Source: Symsagittifera roscoffensis | Lineage: Eukaryota > Xenacoelomorpha > Acoela > Convolutidae | Length of the DNA: 64,000 bases | Direction: 5' to 3' | NCBI RefSeq assembly: GCF_963678635.1 | Contig: NC_087064.1 | Coordinates: 8,409,671-8,473,670, forward strand | Part shown: positions 1 to 13,000 of the stretch, one piece after another | How positions within the stretch are numbered: position 1 is the first letter of the stretch | Layout of the letters: every line of letters starts with the position of its first letter | Made by a program: the position numbers and the translations under genes | Notes under the pieces: model-generated | The model's input: the letters and a program-made list of their open reading frames with translations, nothing else | Database searches by the model: none | What the model was told of the DNA's origin: nothing

Positions 1-173
1 TCGCTCACTTGGCGTAAAAAACGTCCTCAACTTATGTTTCCAAATCGTGGGGTCAACTTGTTCATCGCCTGAATTGGATTTAGCGACACTTTCAATTCTG
101 AATTTCGCGCTCTCATCTAAAATAAAACATGTCAGTAGACGGAGTGTATCACATTTTGAATGATCAAACCGAG
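1..173. other. non-coding start of window
   Basis: I see no gene, repeat copy or RNA here. It is ordinary AT-rich sequence left of the first dispersed-repeat copy. Confidence 0.4.
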
Positions 174-671
174 TTATTGTTCCGATTTTCGATACGAAAG
201 TAACGGAATATTTGTGCTCGGGGTGGGTTTTTTTCCTTCAGACAAAATTCGACTTTTTTACTAGCCATTTTTGACGGAAATTTTAAAATATGATTCAAAA
301 GGTATTGTTGTCCTGAGCTCAAAATTGAAAAGATAGTTTACCTGAGACCATTTTTTGTAAAGTTACGGGGGTTTAAAGATTGCCATTTTGACCAATTTGG
401 GACAATTAACGCGCGATATATTTCGCGCTATTAACGTGTAAGCGGAAAGTTAATCCCTCTTAGAAATCGTTCCAAATTGGTTGAAAGTAGCTTATTTTCC
501 ATAATTGATTTGTTTACAAGGAACAAAATCTATCCTTTTGTACTTTAAATGGCGTGTGAGGGGATGATTTTTTCATTTTGTTTTATTTCATTTAATTTTT
601 GAATGTTTTTACTGCTCCATAAAAAGGCAGTCGGAACATTCAGGGCTTCGCACTGATACGAGCAGTTTTGT
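174..671 (-). repeat. dispersed hairpin repeat, copy A
   Basis: This is a reverse-complement copy of a roughly 0.5 kb family also seen at 1043, 3636, 4207, 7579 and 8106. Shared landmarks, read in family orientation, are a start near ACAAGACTGCTCGTATCAGG, a block with TTAACGCGCGATATAT-like palindromes, a run CACCCCGAGCACAAATATTCC, and an end near CGGAACAATAA. No protein is encoded, so it is probably a non-autonomous transposon. The class is undecided. Confidence 0.75.
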
Positions 672-852
672 ATCCTTTTGTACTTTATTTGGCGAGTGGG
701 GGGATAATTTTTATAAAGAAAACTCAAACTTAAGAAAAAAAAATTTTCATTTTGTCTTACTTAATTTAATTTTTTTAATGTTATTACTGCTCCATAAACC
801 TTAAAAGGTAGTCGGAACATTCAGGGATTTGCCCTGATACGAGCAGTCTTGT
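669..852 (-). repeat. dispersed hairpin repeat, truncated copy A'
   Basis: This is a second, partial copy in the same orientation as the first one. It contains only the ~180 bp end with the TCAGGG...CCCTGA hairpin and the GGCGAGTGGGGGGAT block. It abuts copy A directly, which suggests partial tandem duplication or nested insertion. Confidence 0.65.
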
Positions 853-1042
853 TGCATTTGTTTCCTGTTCTTTTTCGTTCATATGTATTGATTCCACGAA
901 AGATCTTCTTTTTCCATGTTGTTCTTCAAAGCTGGTAAAACTATGACATTTGACGTTTTTATGAAAGAGTTTGGAAGCATCTGACTGTCCATAATTTTCA
1001 TCGGGTTGGGTACTCTTTCTTGGCACGCCTCGTCTTTAACAG

Positions 1043-1569
1043 GAACAAGACTGCTCGTATCAGGGCAAAGCCCTGAATGTTCCGACTGCTTTTTAAGGTT
1101 TATGGAGCTGTAACTAAACTAAGAAATTAATTGAAATAGAACAAAATGATTTTTTTTTGTAATTTTATATTTCTTAAAGAAAAATCATCACCCCACACGC
1201 TATATAAAGTACAAAAGGACAGATTTCGCTCCCTGTAACAAATCAATTCAGGCAAAGAAGCTTCTTTCAACCAAATTGGAGCGATTTCTAAGACGGATTA
1301 ACTCTCGCTTACGCGTTAATAGCGCGAAATATATCGCGCGTTAATTGTTCCTAATTGACCAAAATGGCAACCCATAAACCCCCGTAGCTGTACGAAAAAT
1401 GATCAGAGGTAAAATATTTTTTCAAATTTAAGCTCAGGACAACAATACCTTTTGAATGATATAAAAAAAAATTCTGTCAAAAATGGCTAGTTGAAATTTG
1501 TCTGAAGAAAAAACCCACCCCGAGCACAAATACTCCGTTACTTTGGTATCGAAAATCGGAATAATAATG
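1043..1569 (+). repeat. dispersed hairpin repeat, copy B
   Basis: This plus-strand copy mirrors copy A across about 190 bp of unrelated sequence, so 174-1569 has the shape of an element with long inverted arms. The hairpin TCAGGGC-AAA-GCCCTGA near its start is a perfect 7-bp stem. The far end is slightly diverged (CGGAATAATAA instead of CGGAACAATAA). Confidence 0.75.
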
Positions 1570-3635
1570 CGATCAGGTTAAGGTCAAGCTTTTAATTTTC
1601 ATTCATTAATAATTGGGCTGCCTGGAATTTTTGTCAATTTGAGTCAATCCTTAACATCAATCAATGTTTTTTTTATCTGAGATAATCATGCAAAGATTGA
1701 TCGTTAGGCTTGGGTCTTACATGTATTATATTACAGCGCCTTTACCCAAATGAATAGCAAAATTTAGTTCGAATTTTGACTTTTTTGTTTGATTTTTTTG
1801 AGATAAGATCTGGATTTGTGTTGTGGTATCTTAGATCTGGTCCTTCTAAGTGTCAATTTGAGTTCTTTGAAGTTGGTGTACAAATTATTTATCGCCAATT
1901 TTTCCTTTTCATCCTTAATTTAAGGACTTTTTGCGCTGCTGGTTGACGTGTTCATTTGATAACCTCTTAAGTTTGTATTTAGTATCTGACTTCCGGTGTT
2001 TTATTTTATCCAGTTCTTTACATTCAGATATTAAACGTGTGACTGTCTTCCAGGTCTTCCAGAATGTCAAAAATTTTCCGATACGGGGCTCTTGTTTTTG
2101 ATTCAATTTTCCGTGATCCAGTCATTACTTAGTCAGGGTCAGTTTTTGGCCTATCTCCCGGAATGGTAAGCTTCTCCAGTGGTTCTCGTGATTACTTTCT
2201 GCTGCTATGAAAACTTTGGACAAAACACTAACTAAATTAATATTTCTTTCAAGAAAACAAATTGTCGCAAACGTTTATTTCACATTGATTTCTAATCTAA
2301 TCACACAAGCATTTCTGTGTCTATTTCGTTGTTTCAAAAGTCATATTTCAGAGATCATTGTCAAAAAACTAATCTCATACCTCATTCTGAAAAACCGCCT
2401 CTGGTGAATTCATTTCTGATCATTTTGAGATCAGGTGTTTTGCGAAATGATTACAAACCTGAGAATTAACACATTAAGGATGCACACAACTCCGCACCGC
2501 AAATTCATATTTAAATTTTGGTTACTATTAAAAGTCATCAGAAATTTGACCATTATAAAACTAAGATGTCAAATAACTGATCTATATAACCAATTAGTTC
2601 TGCAATCTCCAAATTCAAGAAAATCCATCATAATTTTTTTGATTTCCGTTCTGCTTCCAAAATGTTTGATTTTTTTTCCACATAAAAACTGTGAGATTTC
2701 ATAAAATTTATTTTGTTACTTGTTGTTTCTGCTAAATTAGAAAAACTTAAAACCTTGATTTGATTTTTATTTTGCAAAAAAATAAATGAAAAAAAGTTGT
2801 CTCCAGTTCCACGTTTGCTCATTCAAGCTGTAGAAAAGAAAATGAATTAATACAAGACTGCTCGTTTCAATAATACTTTGGTGCGAGATTGCTTTAATCG
2901 TGTTTCTCATCTGATAATATTGCATCACGCTGTTTTAATGAGACCTGGACTTTACAAAAAACTCATGTGTTTTTACTTGAGCGATGCTTCTGTGTTATGT
3001 ATTTCAAGTGAAAACACATGAAAAATACGAGAGTATTTGACCTCAAGTAAACATAAGAGAAAAAGTTTTTTCCAAGCACGAGGTAATTGCTCTCGTGTTT
3101 TTCATGTCTTTATAGCCTGTTTTAGAAATCATGATCTTTTTGTATAAAAAAGCTGGAAATCTACAAACTAACAAAATGTTTTCATTACGCCGGTTCTGAT
3201 CGCCGGTGTATGCATATCCACGATTAAAAAATGTTTGTCGGCGATTTCAATGTAGTTGGGATGACCAGTTTTCCAGAACATTATGCAGCGCCATGAAAAA
3301 CAATATGTAACTTGCTTGAACCGTCACACACGACGAGTGGAAAGTTAATGCCCATAGTCATTGGCTCAAGGCCAGGTCAATAAAAACCGGGCTTTCAAAT
3401 CTCGCTACGTTTGACGCCAATCAAATTTGGTTCAGGGACGACTAACTAAGAAAACCAGTCTTCCAGAGGTTGTAATCAAACAACAGAGTTGATCCAAAAC
3501 GTGTAACTTCTCCTTGTTTAAGTTGTTTATAATTCAAAGTGACTACTCGAAAAAAAAACACGCGAACACTTTTAAGAGTGTGGGCTTTTTTTCACTCCCC
3601 CTTCCGGCCTTTGAATTTTAGTTTTGAAAAAGTAA
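1570..3635. other. non-coding, AT-rich
   Basis: No convincing coding region. Short open frames here have no recognisable composition or splice context. A lone fragment of the dispersed-repeat start (ACAAGACTGCTCGT) lies near 2851. The rest is unremarkable. Confidence 0.4.
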
Positions 3636-4170
3636 AACAAGACTGCTCGTATCAGGACGAAGCCCTGAATGTTCCGACTGCCTTTTAAGGTTTATGGAGC
3701 AGTAATAACATTAAGAAAATAAATGTAATAATACAAAATAAAAAAAAAATTCTTAATTTTGAAACTTTTTATGAAAATCATCCCCTCACACGCCATATAA
3801 AGTACAAAAGGATAAAGTTCGCTCCTTGTAACAAATCAATTATGGCAAATAAGCTTCCTTCAACCAATTTGGAACGATTTTAAGACGGGTTAACTCTCCA
3901 CTTACGCGTTAATAGCGCGAAATATATCGCGCGTTAATTGTCCCAAATTGGTCAAAATGGCAATCTTTAAACCCCCGTAACTTTACCAAAAATGATCACA
4001 GGTGAAATATCTTTTCAAATTTAAGCTCAAGACAACAATAGCTTTCAAATGATGTAGAAATTTTTCGTCAAAAATTGCTAGTTAAAAAGTCGAAATTTGT
4101 CTGGAGAAAAAAAAACCCACCCCGAGCACAAATATTCCGTTACTTTCGTATCGAAAGTCGGAACAATAAC
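3636..4170 (+). repeat. dispersed hairpin repeat, copy C
   Basis: A full-length copy. Near its end the palindrome ACTTTCG-TAT-CGAAAGT forms a perfect 7-bp stem, and the flanking TTCCG and CGGAA can extend it past a two-base bulge. The internal block GCGCGAAATATATCGCGC is a second inverted repeat. It is followed after only ~36 bp by copy D in the same orientation. Confidence 0.8.
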
Positions 4171-4206
4171 TTTGTCATGCCGAATTGCTAAGTTGCATGA
4201 TAAACG

Positions 4207-4751
4207 AAACAAGACTGCGCGTATCAGGGTGAAGCCCTGAATGTTCCGACTGCCTTTTAAGGTTTATGGAGCAGCAGTAATAACAAAAAAAAATTAAATG
4301 AAATAAAATAAAATGAAAAATTTTTTTTTTCTGAAATTTGAAATTTTTTATGAAAATCATCCCCCCACACGCCATATAAAGTCTAAGAAGATAGATTTCG
4401 TTCCTTGTAACAAATCAATTATGGCAAATAAGCTTCCTTCAACCAATTTGGAACGATTTATAAGACGGATTAAATTTCCGCTTACGCGTTAATAGCGCGA
4501 ATTATATCGCGCGTTAATTGTCCCAAATTGGTCAAAATGGCAATCTTTAAACCCTCATAACTTTACAAAAAATGATCACAGGTGAAACATCTTTTCAAAT
4601 TTAAGCTCAGGACAACAATAGCTTTCGAATGATATAAAAAAAATTCCATCAAAATGGCCAGTTAAAAAGTCGAAATTTGTCTGAAGAAAAAAAAAACCCA
4701 CCCCGAGCACAAATATTCCGTTACTTTCGTATCGAAAGTCGGAACAATAAC
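4207..4751 (+). repeat. dispersed hairpin repeat, copy D
   Basis: A full-length copy, very similar to copy C and in tandem with it. It keeps both terminal hairpins and the CACCCCGAGCACAAATATTCC block. Confidence 0.8.
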
Positions 4752-6914
4752 CAATGTGAACAATTTGACTTTTATAATTTGCCTTGTAGCATCACACTTT
4801 CCGCCATTTTAATACAAAAAAAAAACAGTTATGAAAACAGAAAAATTGAAATGTGGGGGAGGGGAGTGGAAACCAGCCCAGATCTGCATTACTCATGAAC
4901 AGATCCATTGAAACTGAGACTTCACCCCAGCTATAACGTAACAACTTCAGCCCTGCAACTGATGTGTTAGCTTTGCATCGCCCAAGTTTCCGCGCCCCCA
5001 ACGCCTTTCACCCCTCCCCCCGGTTGAATCGCAATCTTCAATCCACAATTAAACAGCCCCTTCCTCCTTGTTAATCCCCCCTGTTCACAGTCCACTACAT
5101 ACAAAAGCCCCGTGTGGGACTTAAATCCCTACGCGACGGGGATGTCCTTCATGCTAGTAGGACCCCATACTCTAACATTTTGTCAGCCTATTAGAATTCG
5201 GTATTCATAAATTCAAAAAAAAAAGAAAAAAAATTACTCAGTTTTGGATAATTTGAAGGGATAGATTGGTTTAGACTTTTTGCGCATCCGGTTCTTATGA
5301 CAAGAGATTTAGCCTGCGTCATACTGCGCATCATACTGTTTAGGAATTGAATTTAGGTCTTGAATAAGTATTCCGTTCTAACTCGTTTTTCCAAGCAAGG
5401 TATACATGTCTTAGGATACTGTGCATTCTAAGTCATTGCCAATGCTGCGCTATTTCACAATGGTGAAAGTTTTTTTTTGCCGTTGTTCACGACTAAAAAG
5501 TGAATGGCGTGGTGTCGCGTTGTAAAAGACCCCCCTTAGAAACTGAACTTTACAAGTTGGATGCTACTAATTGGCGTCATTAAGGGAGATTCATGAGAGC
5601 ATATTATTTCAAGGGCTCAAAGCTATAGCTGTACAGGTTTTTTTTTCATGGCCAATGCCTGGTTTGCCTAAAGCGATTAGTATTATCGGTTAATTTCTCT
5701 CTTAAAATGAATTGAAACACGACTGTAAGATGTGTTGAGGTGATAGAGTCAAAGAGAATGAACTTTTAGAGTTTGATTACTCAACTGTGACTTTTTGAAG
5801 TGAATTTCAGGCTCTGCGTGGGACAAATTACCCCTTAAATCCTTTTAGGCTGAATAATTAGATTGAGAGAAAAAAAGTTAACATGTGTATTTCGTAGTTC
5901 AAGCCTTGAATTATTTAGGTCCTTCTATGGGCCAATTATAGAAACGAATTTTACTTTTTGACCGGGTTTTGGAGAACTGTTCGTAATGTCTAACCAATAC
6001 GTTTTTTTTTCGCGCTTCGATCTCAATTTAGTTTGTATATTGGAGCCCAGCCGTTTAAGAAATTTAAAAAAATTTGTGACTAGGTCAGTTAAAAAAAGTT
6101 TTTTGCTAAAGAAGAGGATGCGAGGGTCCTTTTGGGTGATTGAGGGTTCAAAACATCGCGAGAAAGAAGGCCTAAATCTTCCCGAGAGCCGCTTTAAATT
6201 TTCTACTTACTGCAAAAAAGAACCTTGATGTAAAAATATTTATTCGACAGCTAAAGTTATAATTGCTTTATCCTTCTTTGTGATATCACACAGGATTCCG
6301 AGGGGAGCTCGAAAAATCAAAAATCGGTGTACAAATATGCACAAAATATTCAATTTTTTAACCCATCCCCTTTGTTAAAATCTGTTTTTACTCCTCTAGA
6401 AAACCCCAGGTCTGCCCCTGTCTTTATTAAAATATACGGATTTAACTATCCTCCATATGCAAAAAGGGGGAGAATCGCAACTAGGTACAAAATTCTGATG
6501 TGCTTAACCATTGAATTATGTCTTTATAGGTTAATTCGTTGCTGGGTACCCTAGGGGGGATAGTTAAAGAGATCCAAAGACATATTTAATAATTGCCTTT
6601 CTTTAGGTTGCATGCTAACTCGAAGGGTCTCACACTCAATCCTGGCACCAGCCTCATTTTCAGGGTCAGTGGAATTGCCCGCAACGACGCCTCTCTCTCG
6701 GGTAAGGCCATATGAGTTAGCATTCAGTTTTTCCAATTCAGATAATTTTTGAATAAAAATTCTTATCATTAAAAAAATATATTTTATCGATTGTATTTGA
6801 ATTATCCATTCAGAAGCGGCGTGCAAAAAACTTGGCGTGCGAAATCTTGATAATTTTAACAACTATTTAAATAGACGGATAATTTACTCATTCTATCTCA
6901 TCCACCTCGCCAAC
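4752..6914. other. non-coding, no gene seen
   Basis: The segment 4840-5170 is richer in G and C than its surroundings, but I could not find an exon with a consistent frame and splice sites. Nothing else is supported. Confidence 0.35.
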
Positions 6915-7210
6915 ACAAAAATAAATCAGGGGCAGACACCCGCTCTCCTCAGGGATCGACACTCTTACCAACCAAAGGGCCCCCCTTCGGTATTATGTTT
7001 TACCATCCTTTTTGGTCGACCAACTATAAAAAATTCAAAACTTTGTCAAAAGTTTGTCAATACAGCGTCTCTATAGTGTTCTAATAGCGTTCAGAAAAAC
7101 AATTTGGTCGAAAAAAAATCAAGTCGACAAAATTTTTGATTTTTTTTAATTTCTCACCTCGAAAAAAATCATATATACGCCCTGCGATCAAACTGTCGCT
7201 TGTAAGTCTT
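6915..7210 (+). repeat. second dispersed repeat, copy 1
   Basis: It shares an ordered set of short blocks with 35285-35680: TCAGGGAT, AAAGGG followed by CCCC, GTATTAT, TTTTTGGTC, TATAAAAA, then CCTCGA-rich and AAAATTTTTGA blocks. The two copies are strongly diverged. No coding content is seen. The family is unknown. Confidence 0.45.
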
Positions 7211-7578
7211 GCCTTCAAGTTTCCACTTTCGTCAGTTTTTTTAATTGGTCAAATGTTAATAAATCCTAAATTTTTTCTAACTCCAATTAATAGTAATTTT
7301 AAGGGGAAGCCACACCGCACGGTTTTTGGTCAAAAAAGTTCGTTTGAAAATTCTCAACAACGGCCTTTTCCTCCACAAAATTGCGTGCGGACGAGAACTG
7401 TTTAAGTTTTAGGAGGAGAACGAAAGTTTCAAATTAGCTGACCTAAGACCGATCGACAAATTTTTTCAAAAAAACTACAAACCCACTCTGTCAAAAAATC
7501 TTGAGCAGTCCCCTTTCTAAATTACCCTTTTTAAGTTTCCCTGAGTGTAGGAAGTCCTGAAACTTTTTCAAAATTATA
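7211..7578. other. non-coding
   Basis: AT-rich sequence with no supported gene. It may include more of the adjacent diverged repeat. Confidence 0.3.
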
Positions 7579-8093
7579 CAAAAATGTTCATATCAGGGTA
7601 AAACCCTGAATACTCTCACTGTCTTTTAAAGTTATGGAGCAGTAATAGCATGAAAAGTTAAATGATGTAATTAAAACAAAAAGAAAAATTTTTTTAAAAA
7701 AATTTCAGACTTTGTGAAAATCATCACCCCACATGCCATATTAAGTACAAAGTAATAAGTTTCACTCCTAGTAACATCTGACTTATAGCAAACAAACTTA
7801 CTCCAATCAATTTGGAACCATTTCTAAGATGGAATAAATCTCTGCCTACGCGTTAATAACGCGTAATTTATCCCGCGTCAATTGTCACATTTTAAACCTC
7901 CATAATTTTACAAAAAACAATCACAGGTAAAATATCTTTTCAAATTTAAGTTCCGGACAACAATTTCTTTTGAATGATAAAAAAAACTTGCCAAAAACGG
8001 CTAGTTAAAAAGTCGAAAATTGTCTGAAGAAAAAAAAATCAACCCCGAGCTCAATTATTCCGTTACTTTCGCTTCGAAAATCGGAACAATTAC
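7579..8093 (+). repeat. dispersed hairpin repeat, copy E (degenerate)
   Basis: An older copy of the 0.5 kb family. It has the landmarks TATCAGGG, TATGGAGCAGTAATA, CACGCGTTAATA-like blocks and the terminal TTCCGTTACTTTCG...CGGAACAAT, with many substitutions and a shortened middle. Confidence 0.7.
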
Positions 8094-8105
8094 GTACAAA
8101 AGATA

Positions 8106-8490
8106 ACAACAATGTTTGTATCAGGGCCTGTATGTTCCGACTGTCTTTTAAGGTCTTTGAAGCAGTGTTCGCTGCTAAAAAAGATGAGTTTTTCGAAAAA
8201 AAAAATTCAAAATTTTGAATTTTTTTTTAAAATCATCCCGCCACACGCCATATAAAGTACAGAGTGGTAGATTGTGCTCCTAGTATCGTAGAAATTATGC
8301 CAGATAGCCTAACTATAGGAACTATTTCTATTCGGGATTTCTATACGCGTTAATATTCGGGAATTCTATACGCGTAAATAGCGCAAAAATTCCGTCAAAA
8401 ATTTTTTGTTAAAAAGTCGAAATTTGTCTGAAAAAAACCACACGAGCACAAATATTCCGTTACTTTCCTTACAAAAGTCGAAACAATAAT
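8106..8490 (+). repeat. dispersed hairpin repeat, copy F (degenerate, internally deleted)
   Basis: It carries the start (GTATCAGGGCCTG) and the end (TTCCGTTACTTTCC...CGAAACAATAA) of the family but lacks part of the middle. A stray internal piece (AACACGGATTAAAAATCCGC and following bases) lies just downstream at about 8530-8640. Confidence 0.6.
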
Positions 8491-8970
8491 TCGCAAGTAG
8501 CAAAGTTTTATAGAGACAAATTGCCTGCCTAAGTTCAATTTGAAACGATCTTTAACACGGATTAAAAATCCGCTTACACGTTGAAAGCACGAAAAGTATC
8601 GCGCGTTAAATCTCCCAAATTAGCCAAACTAGCAACCCGTACCTAACAAAAACTCGAGAATCAGATCTGATCTGCTTAAAATCTTACTTATTTCAGATCT
8701 TGTGGAGATATGATCCATGTATTAATTGCAATATTGGCACGTCTGTTTCAGTTTTGGAGAAAAAGTCTACATTAATAGTGGGCAGATTTGTATTTTTGTT
8801 TTCTTTCTGGGGTATGGGAAACTTAAAACCCGTCAACCCTACAAAATTGATCACAAGACAACAATTTTTTCAGATGGTATAAAAAAATCCATGCTGTTGT
8901 TACTGTCTAATGAAGTTAAAGTTCACTTCAAGTTTTCATGATACCTTACTATTGATAATTAATCTTTTAG

Positions 8971-9169
8971 TGGCGGGTATGGGGGCAATGGCTCTGTTTG
9001 AAAACTGGGGAGAGGGGGAGGAATGCAAGAGTTTTCTGCGGGTGGGGGGTCACCAGTTGCGGGTGTTCCAGGGGGAGCCGGAGAAGAAAGGACCCCCTGG
9101 CGAGGACAGTTTCCCCGTGACTACGGCAGTGCCATGTCTCACTCTCACTTTGAGAGTAGAACCCCACAG
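8971..9169 (+). CDS. host gene, exon 1 of those visible (5' end missing)
   Basis: An exon of a protein I do not recognise. It is bounded by the acceptor TCTTTTAG and the donor CACAG|GTGATG. It enters with one base carried from an upstream exon and leaves in phase 2. The translation reads ...MGAMALFENWGEGEECKS... and ends in alternating hydrophobic residues (VPCLTLTLRVEPH), compatible with beta strands of a C2-like or other beta-sandwich fold; this is inference. It is clearly more GC-rich than the flanking introns. Earlier exons must lie upstream, but I could not find them in 1-8970, so they may be outside the window. Confidence 0.65.
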
Positions 9170-9794
9170 GTGATGAAAAATCGTATCCACGCCAATGGCA
9201 ACACATTATTACGCAGCAAAAAAATCGGCTCTTTTCCAGTTCCCCTTTTCAAATTCAATTTTGAAAAGCTTAATTAACGTTGTCCTAAGGCAATGAAATT
9301 GGGCGTGGTGAACAAATCGACAATTGTGAACAGATATGTTCTTCATACTTTACAGCGTAATAACACGTAAAACAAAAAAAAACTCGGTATTTTGAAAGGG
9401 GGGGGGGGGACTGGAAAAGAGCCAAAAAATCAAAATTGAGTTCAAAATATTGAGGGAAACTGAAATGAGCCAACTTTAGTAGAATATAATCAGCAACACG
9501 AATTTGCTCTAGATTTAGAGGGGGGAACAAAGTGCTGATTGGTGTGATCTTAAAATATTTCATGATAAGAGATATTATTTCACGACATAGTAAACTAAAT
9601 TAGGCTGAAATAAACTACTTAGCTTAAATTTTAAATTACAACTTTTCAAAATCTATTGAAGCTACGAAAACGTTATATGGAGAAAAGATACGTTAAAACA
9701 AAAAATGTTTATGGTTTTAATTATTTAACTTACCAGAAACCGTTTTTTAAGTAGTTTCGTTTCTTAATAATGAAAACACGATGCCATGTTCCAG
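9170..9794 (+). other. intron 1
   Basis: A 625-bp intron, GT at 9170 and AG at 9793-9794. It has a G-run near 9400. No nested gene is seen. Confidence 0.6.
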
Positions 9795-10031
9795 CGAGGA
9801 AGACGTGGCTGCCCCCCTCTATTCGTCCGGCTACTATTCCAGAGGAAACTTCTTCCCCACCCCGAGAGAACTGGACATTCTGGCCCACTACAGGACTCAA
9901 TCCAACTCCCCCTCCCCAGTGATCTCACCCAGATTGAGGGGGGAGTGTCTCTACATCCAGAGTGTTGACTTTGCAAAGAATGAACCGGAAAAACTGCAAG
10001 ATGCATCATTGCTAGGAGAAGAAGATATCAG
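9795..10031 (+). CDS. host gene, exon 2
   Basis: Acceptor GTTCCAG, donor ATCAG|GTAAGA (a strong donor). It takes two bases from the previous exon (AG+C, a Ser codon) and leaves in phase 2. The translation includes GYYSRGNFFPTPRELDILAH and then an acidic end (SLLGEEDI). No domain is recognised with confidence. The frame stays open over the exon with protein-like composition, and the phase fits both neighbours. Confidence 0.75.
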
Positions 10032-13000
10032 GTAAGATTAGATGTTCCAACACCTACCCCAATCAGAAAACAATGCTCAAGAATAAATTTTTGTCTTGAT
10101 GAAATTAGAGTAGACATTTTTGTAGAACCGATCTAGTGATATTCTGAAAATCGTGTTATGTTATTTGGAATAAGTCGATTCGAACTGAGAAAGTTAAAAC
10201 ATTTTAACGCAATCTTCTGCCAATATTGCTGCATAGTAAGAGTACGAGACGGTAACAAATGTAGGATTTTTAGAGGATTGGCGCACGTTACCCTCCGTGA
10301 AGCAAAAATTCAAGATTAAAGGAGTTGGCCTCTTCCCTAGTGATTGTTGTAGATTTAGGGGGTTGCTTCTCTAGGTTTGTTCTCTCTTTCCTAACGACAC
10401 CGCAAAGTCGTCCCTTGGTCAGTGAATTCAGCGGGGCGACCGAGACTCACTACTATCTACAATCCCGAAAGGGTTATTTTGGTGGCAACTATTCTGTATT
10501 GTATTATGTTGCTTGCCCCCTCCTGTGTATTGCTCTTCCGGCTGTCTTGTCTTCTCGAAACCATTGCAAGAATTTCCAATGATAAATTAATTTAGATGAT
10601 TATATGTCCAATTACAGAAGGCTCTGAGTGGCCAGAATATAATCTAATAATCAAATCAAAAGGAAAGGGTCCAAGATTTATTGGCCAAATTGCCTAATTG
10701 CAATTAACTTCCACTAATTTCACTAATCACTAAACTGTTCTCTCTCTCTAGAGAACCTCTGATGAGAACCAACTATCTACTGGTCTCTTACTCCGAGAAC
10801 CGATTACCTGACTAACTAGCAATAGTTGTTCTCTCTAACTAACTGAGAACCAACTATACTCTCTCTCTCTCAGTATCAATTGCTCTCTTCTCTGACTGAG
10901 AACCATCTACTCTTAATAGTAGCCAACAACTGTTCTGAATCTTACAGGCTCTCCGGTACCCTTCAATTCTTTATCTTTCTTCAGACTTTACTTTTAGTTA
11001 AGTCACGCCATTCATCCTGACATCCGCTTAAATCACCCGTCCGCACTTGTTTAAGACTATATTCCTCCCCCTCTCAACTCTGCTACGTGCCAAGTTCGCT
11101 TTATTTTATCAATCTTTTCACGCTGATTAGATACCCGGTATGCGGTAGGTGTCACAACTTGACCAAGCAAACAAATGTCACACGATTCTAATCAACTAAT
11201 TCCTGACCTCCGTGACTTCAGCCCTCGAGTTCAACTCAACCTCCAAACCATGTTATATTTATTCAGTGATCCTCCCAAGGTCTTTATTTTAATTATCTCG
11301 TTAACGTTCCGACCTCCCAAGGGTAGGGGGAGGCCCTTTTCATGGGTAACTAATTAATTTCAGGCATATAAAACTTCGATCTGTACTCTATTCCAATCCT
11401 GACCTTCTAGCTATCAGGGGAACGTAGTTTGTCTATTAGGGTCAAATTAAACTAAAAGTCACCTCCGTGAAGCCAAGTAAACTCCACGTCCGTTCATAAT
11501 ATTTGGGAGACTTAATTCTCATACTACGGTCCTAATACTATCAACTTCCTCTGTGACTACTTTTCTTTAGTCTAATTGAAATGCTATTAAAAGATCATTC
11601 GTACAGCTAAACTGACCCAGGGATCAACCGGGGTCAAAATTCCATATCTGGTTCAGAATCCCATGGGGTCCTAACTACAAAGTTTCATTCATGTCCCAAC
11701 AATACTTCACAAGTTATCCCATTTCTAAGGTCCATTATCACTTTTACCGGAGAAAAGCTATTAACACCGGAAGGAGTCGCCGGAGGTTTTTCACTCACAA
11801 GGGGTCTTTTTTGGGGTTCGTATTTTGTGTCCATTGACGCAATAAATTCATTATTTATGCCACCATTCATCATTTTGCGTAAATTTCCTATTTCCGGTCT
11901 AGGGGGGGTGTTTTTCCAAGTGCTAATAGCTTCCGATCCAACCACCGGATTTGGTTCAAACTATAATACAAGATGTATCTTGCCATTAGCTATCATCCCT
12001 CCAAGTTTCAGATCCCTGTGATCATTGGAGACTGAGAAACGACTTCCGGAAATTAGGGGTGGGTTTGTTTACTTAGGGCATAAAACCGGTGGGGGTCCTA
12101 GGACGCTGGGATTCCAAACTTAAGCTTCCCTTAACTAGGCCTACAACATACTAGAATTTGAGCCCAACACCGCCGCTACTTTCCGAGTTCTGATAGGGTC
12201 ATTTACACTTTCGGGGACCGTTATTACTTGCCCCCCCCCCCAAGGGTCTGAGGGTTCCTGTTTTTTGTATGCTCGGGTCAAATCATCTCTAGTATCGCTC
12301 CTCTGAAGTTTATAACGTTAGCTTTTTTGGGTCCGATTTTGTCAAATTTTTTTTTCTGGAATAGAAGGGACGATATATTCGAAGAATGAACTATTTTGAA
12401 CTTTACCCTTTGTTTGCTCTATTACTTAACTTAATGACAATTTAATCTTACGCTCAGGTTACTATAGCATGTAATACAGTAGAATCACCAATTCTACAGT
12501 TGTATAAAAAAGTTTCAAGCTAAGTTTGTCTAAAATACAAATCGAAATCAGTGTCAATTGCATATGGGATCTGCTTAAAAATTGCCCCCTTTGATAGCTA
12601 CTTAAGAGTTGCCACCCCTATTAATACAAGTAGTAAATTGGCAGTGAGCTTTCTATTGAGATTTAGAATTTTGCTGCATTCTGATTGGTCAAAAATGCGT
12701 TATTTTTATCTACTTAACAGTTGCCCACCTTTCTTAAAAGGTGGGGGGGGCAATTAGTAAGTAGATCCTGCATATGTTTCAAGAATTTCACATGTCTCAA
12801 AAGTTTCGTTAGTCTCAAGAGTTTTTTATTTCACAAGAATTTCATATATCTCAAGGATAGAGCATGTTATTTTATTCTTGTAAAGAGGAGCATCATAAGC
12901 AAACCAATTTGAAATTTGCTTTTTACAAGCTCAACCGTTTACGTATTCTTTTTAAGTGATAAGGGGAAGTGTTTTGACACAAATGGCGATTTCAAAGAAC

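Noticed and set aside
174-4751. tRNA-derived SINE or hammerhead ribozyme in the hairpin repeat
   Set aside because: I found no A/B box pair and no hammerhead core bases. The hairpins alone do not support either class.
10740-12250. Solo LTR in intron 2
   Set aside because: Composition and CT-rich blocks suggest it, but there is no partner copy, no clear TG...CA ends and no target duplication in the window.
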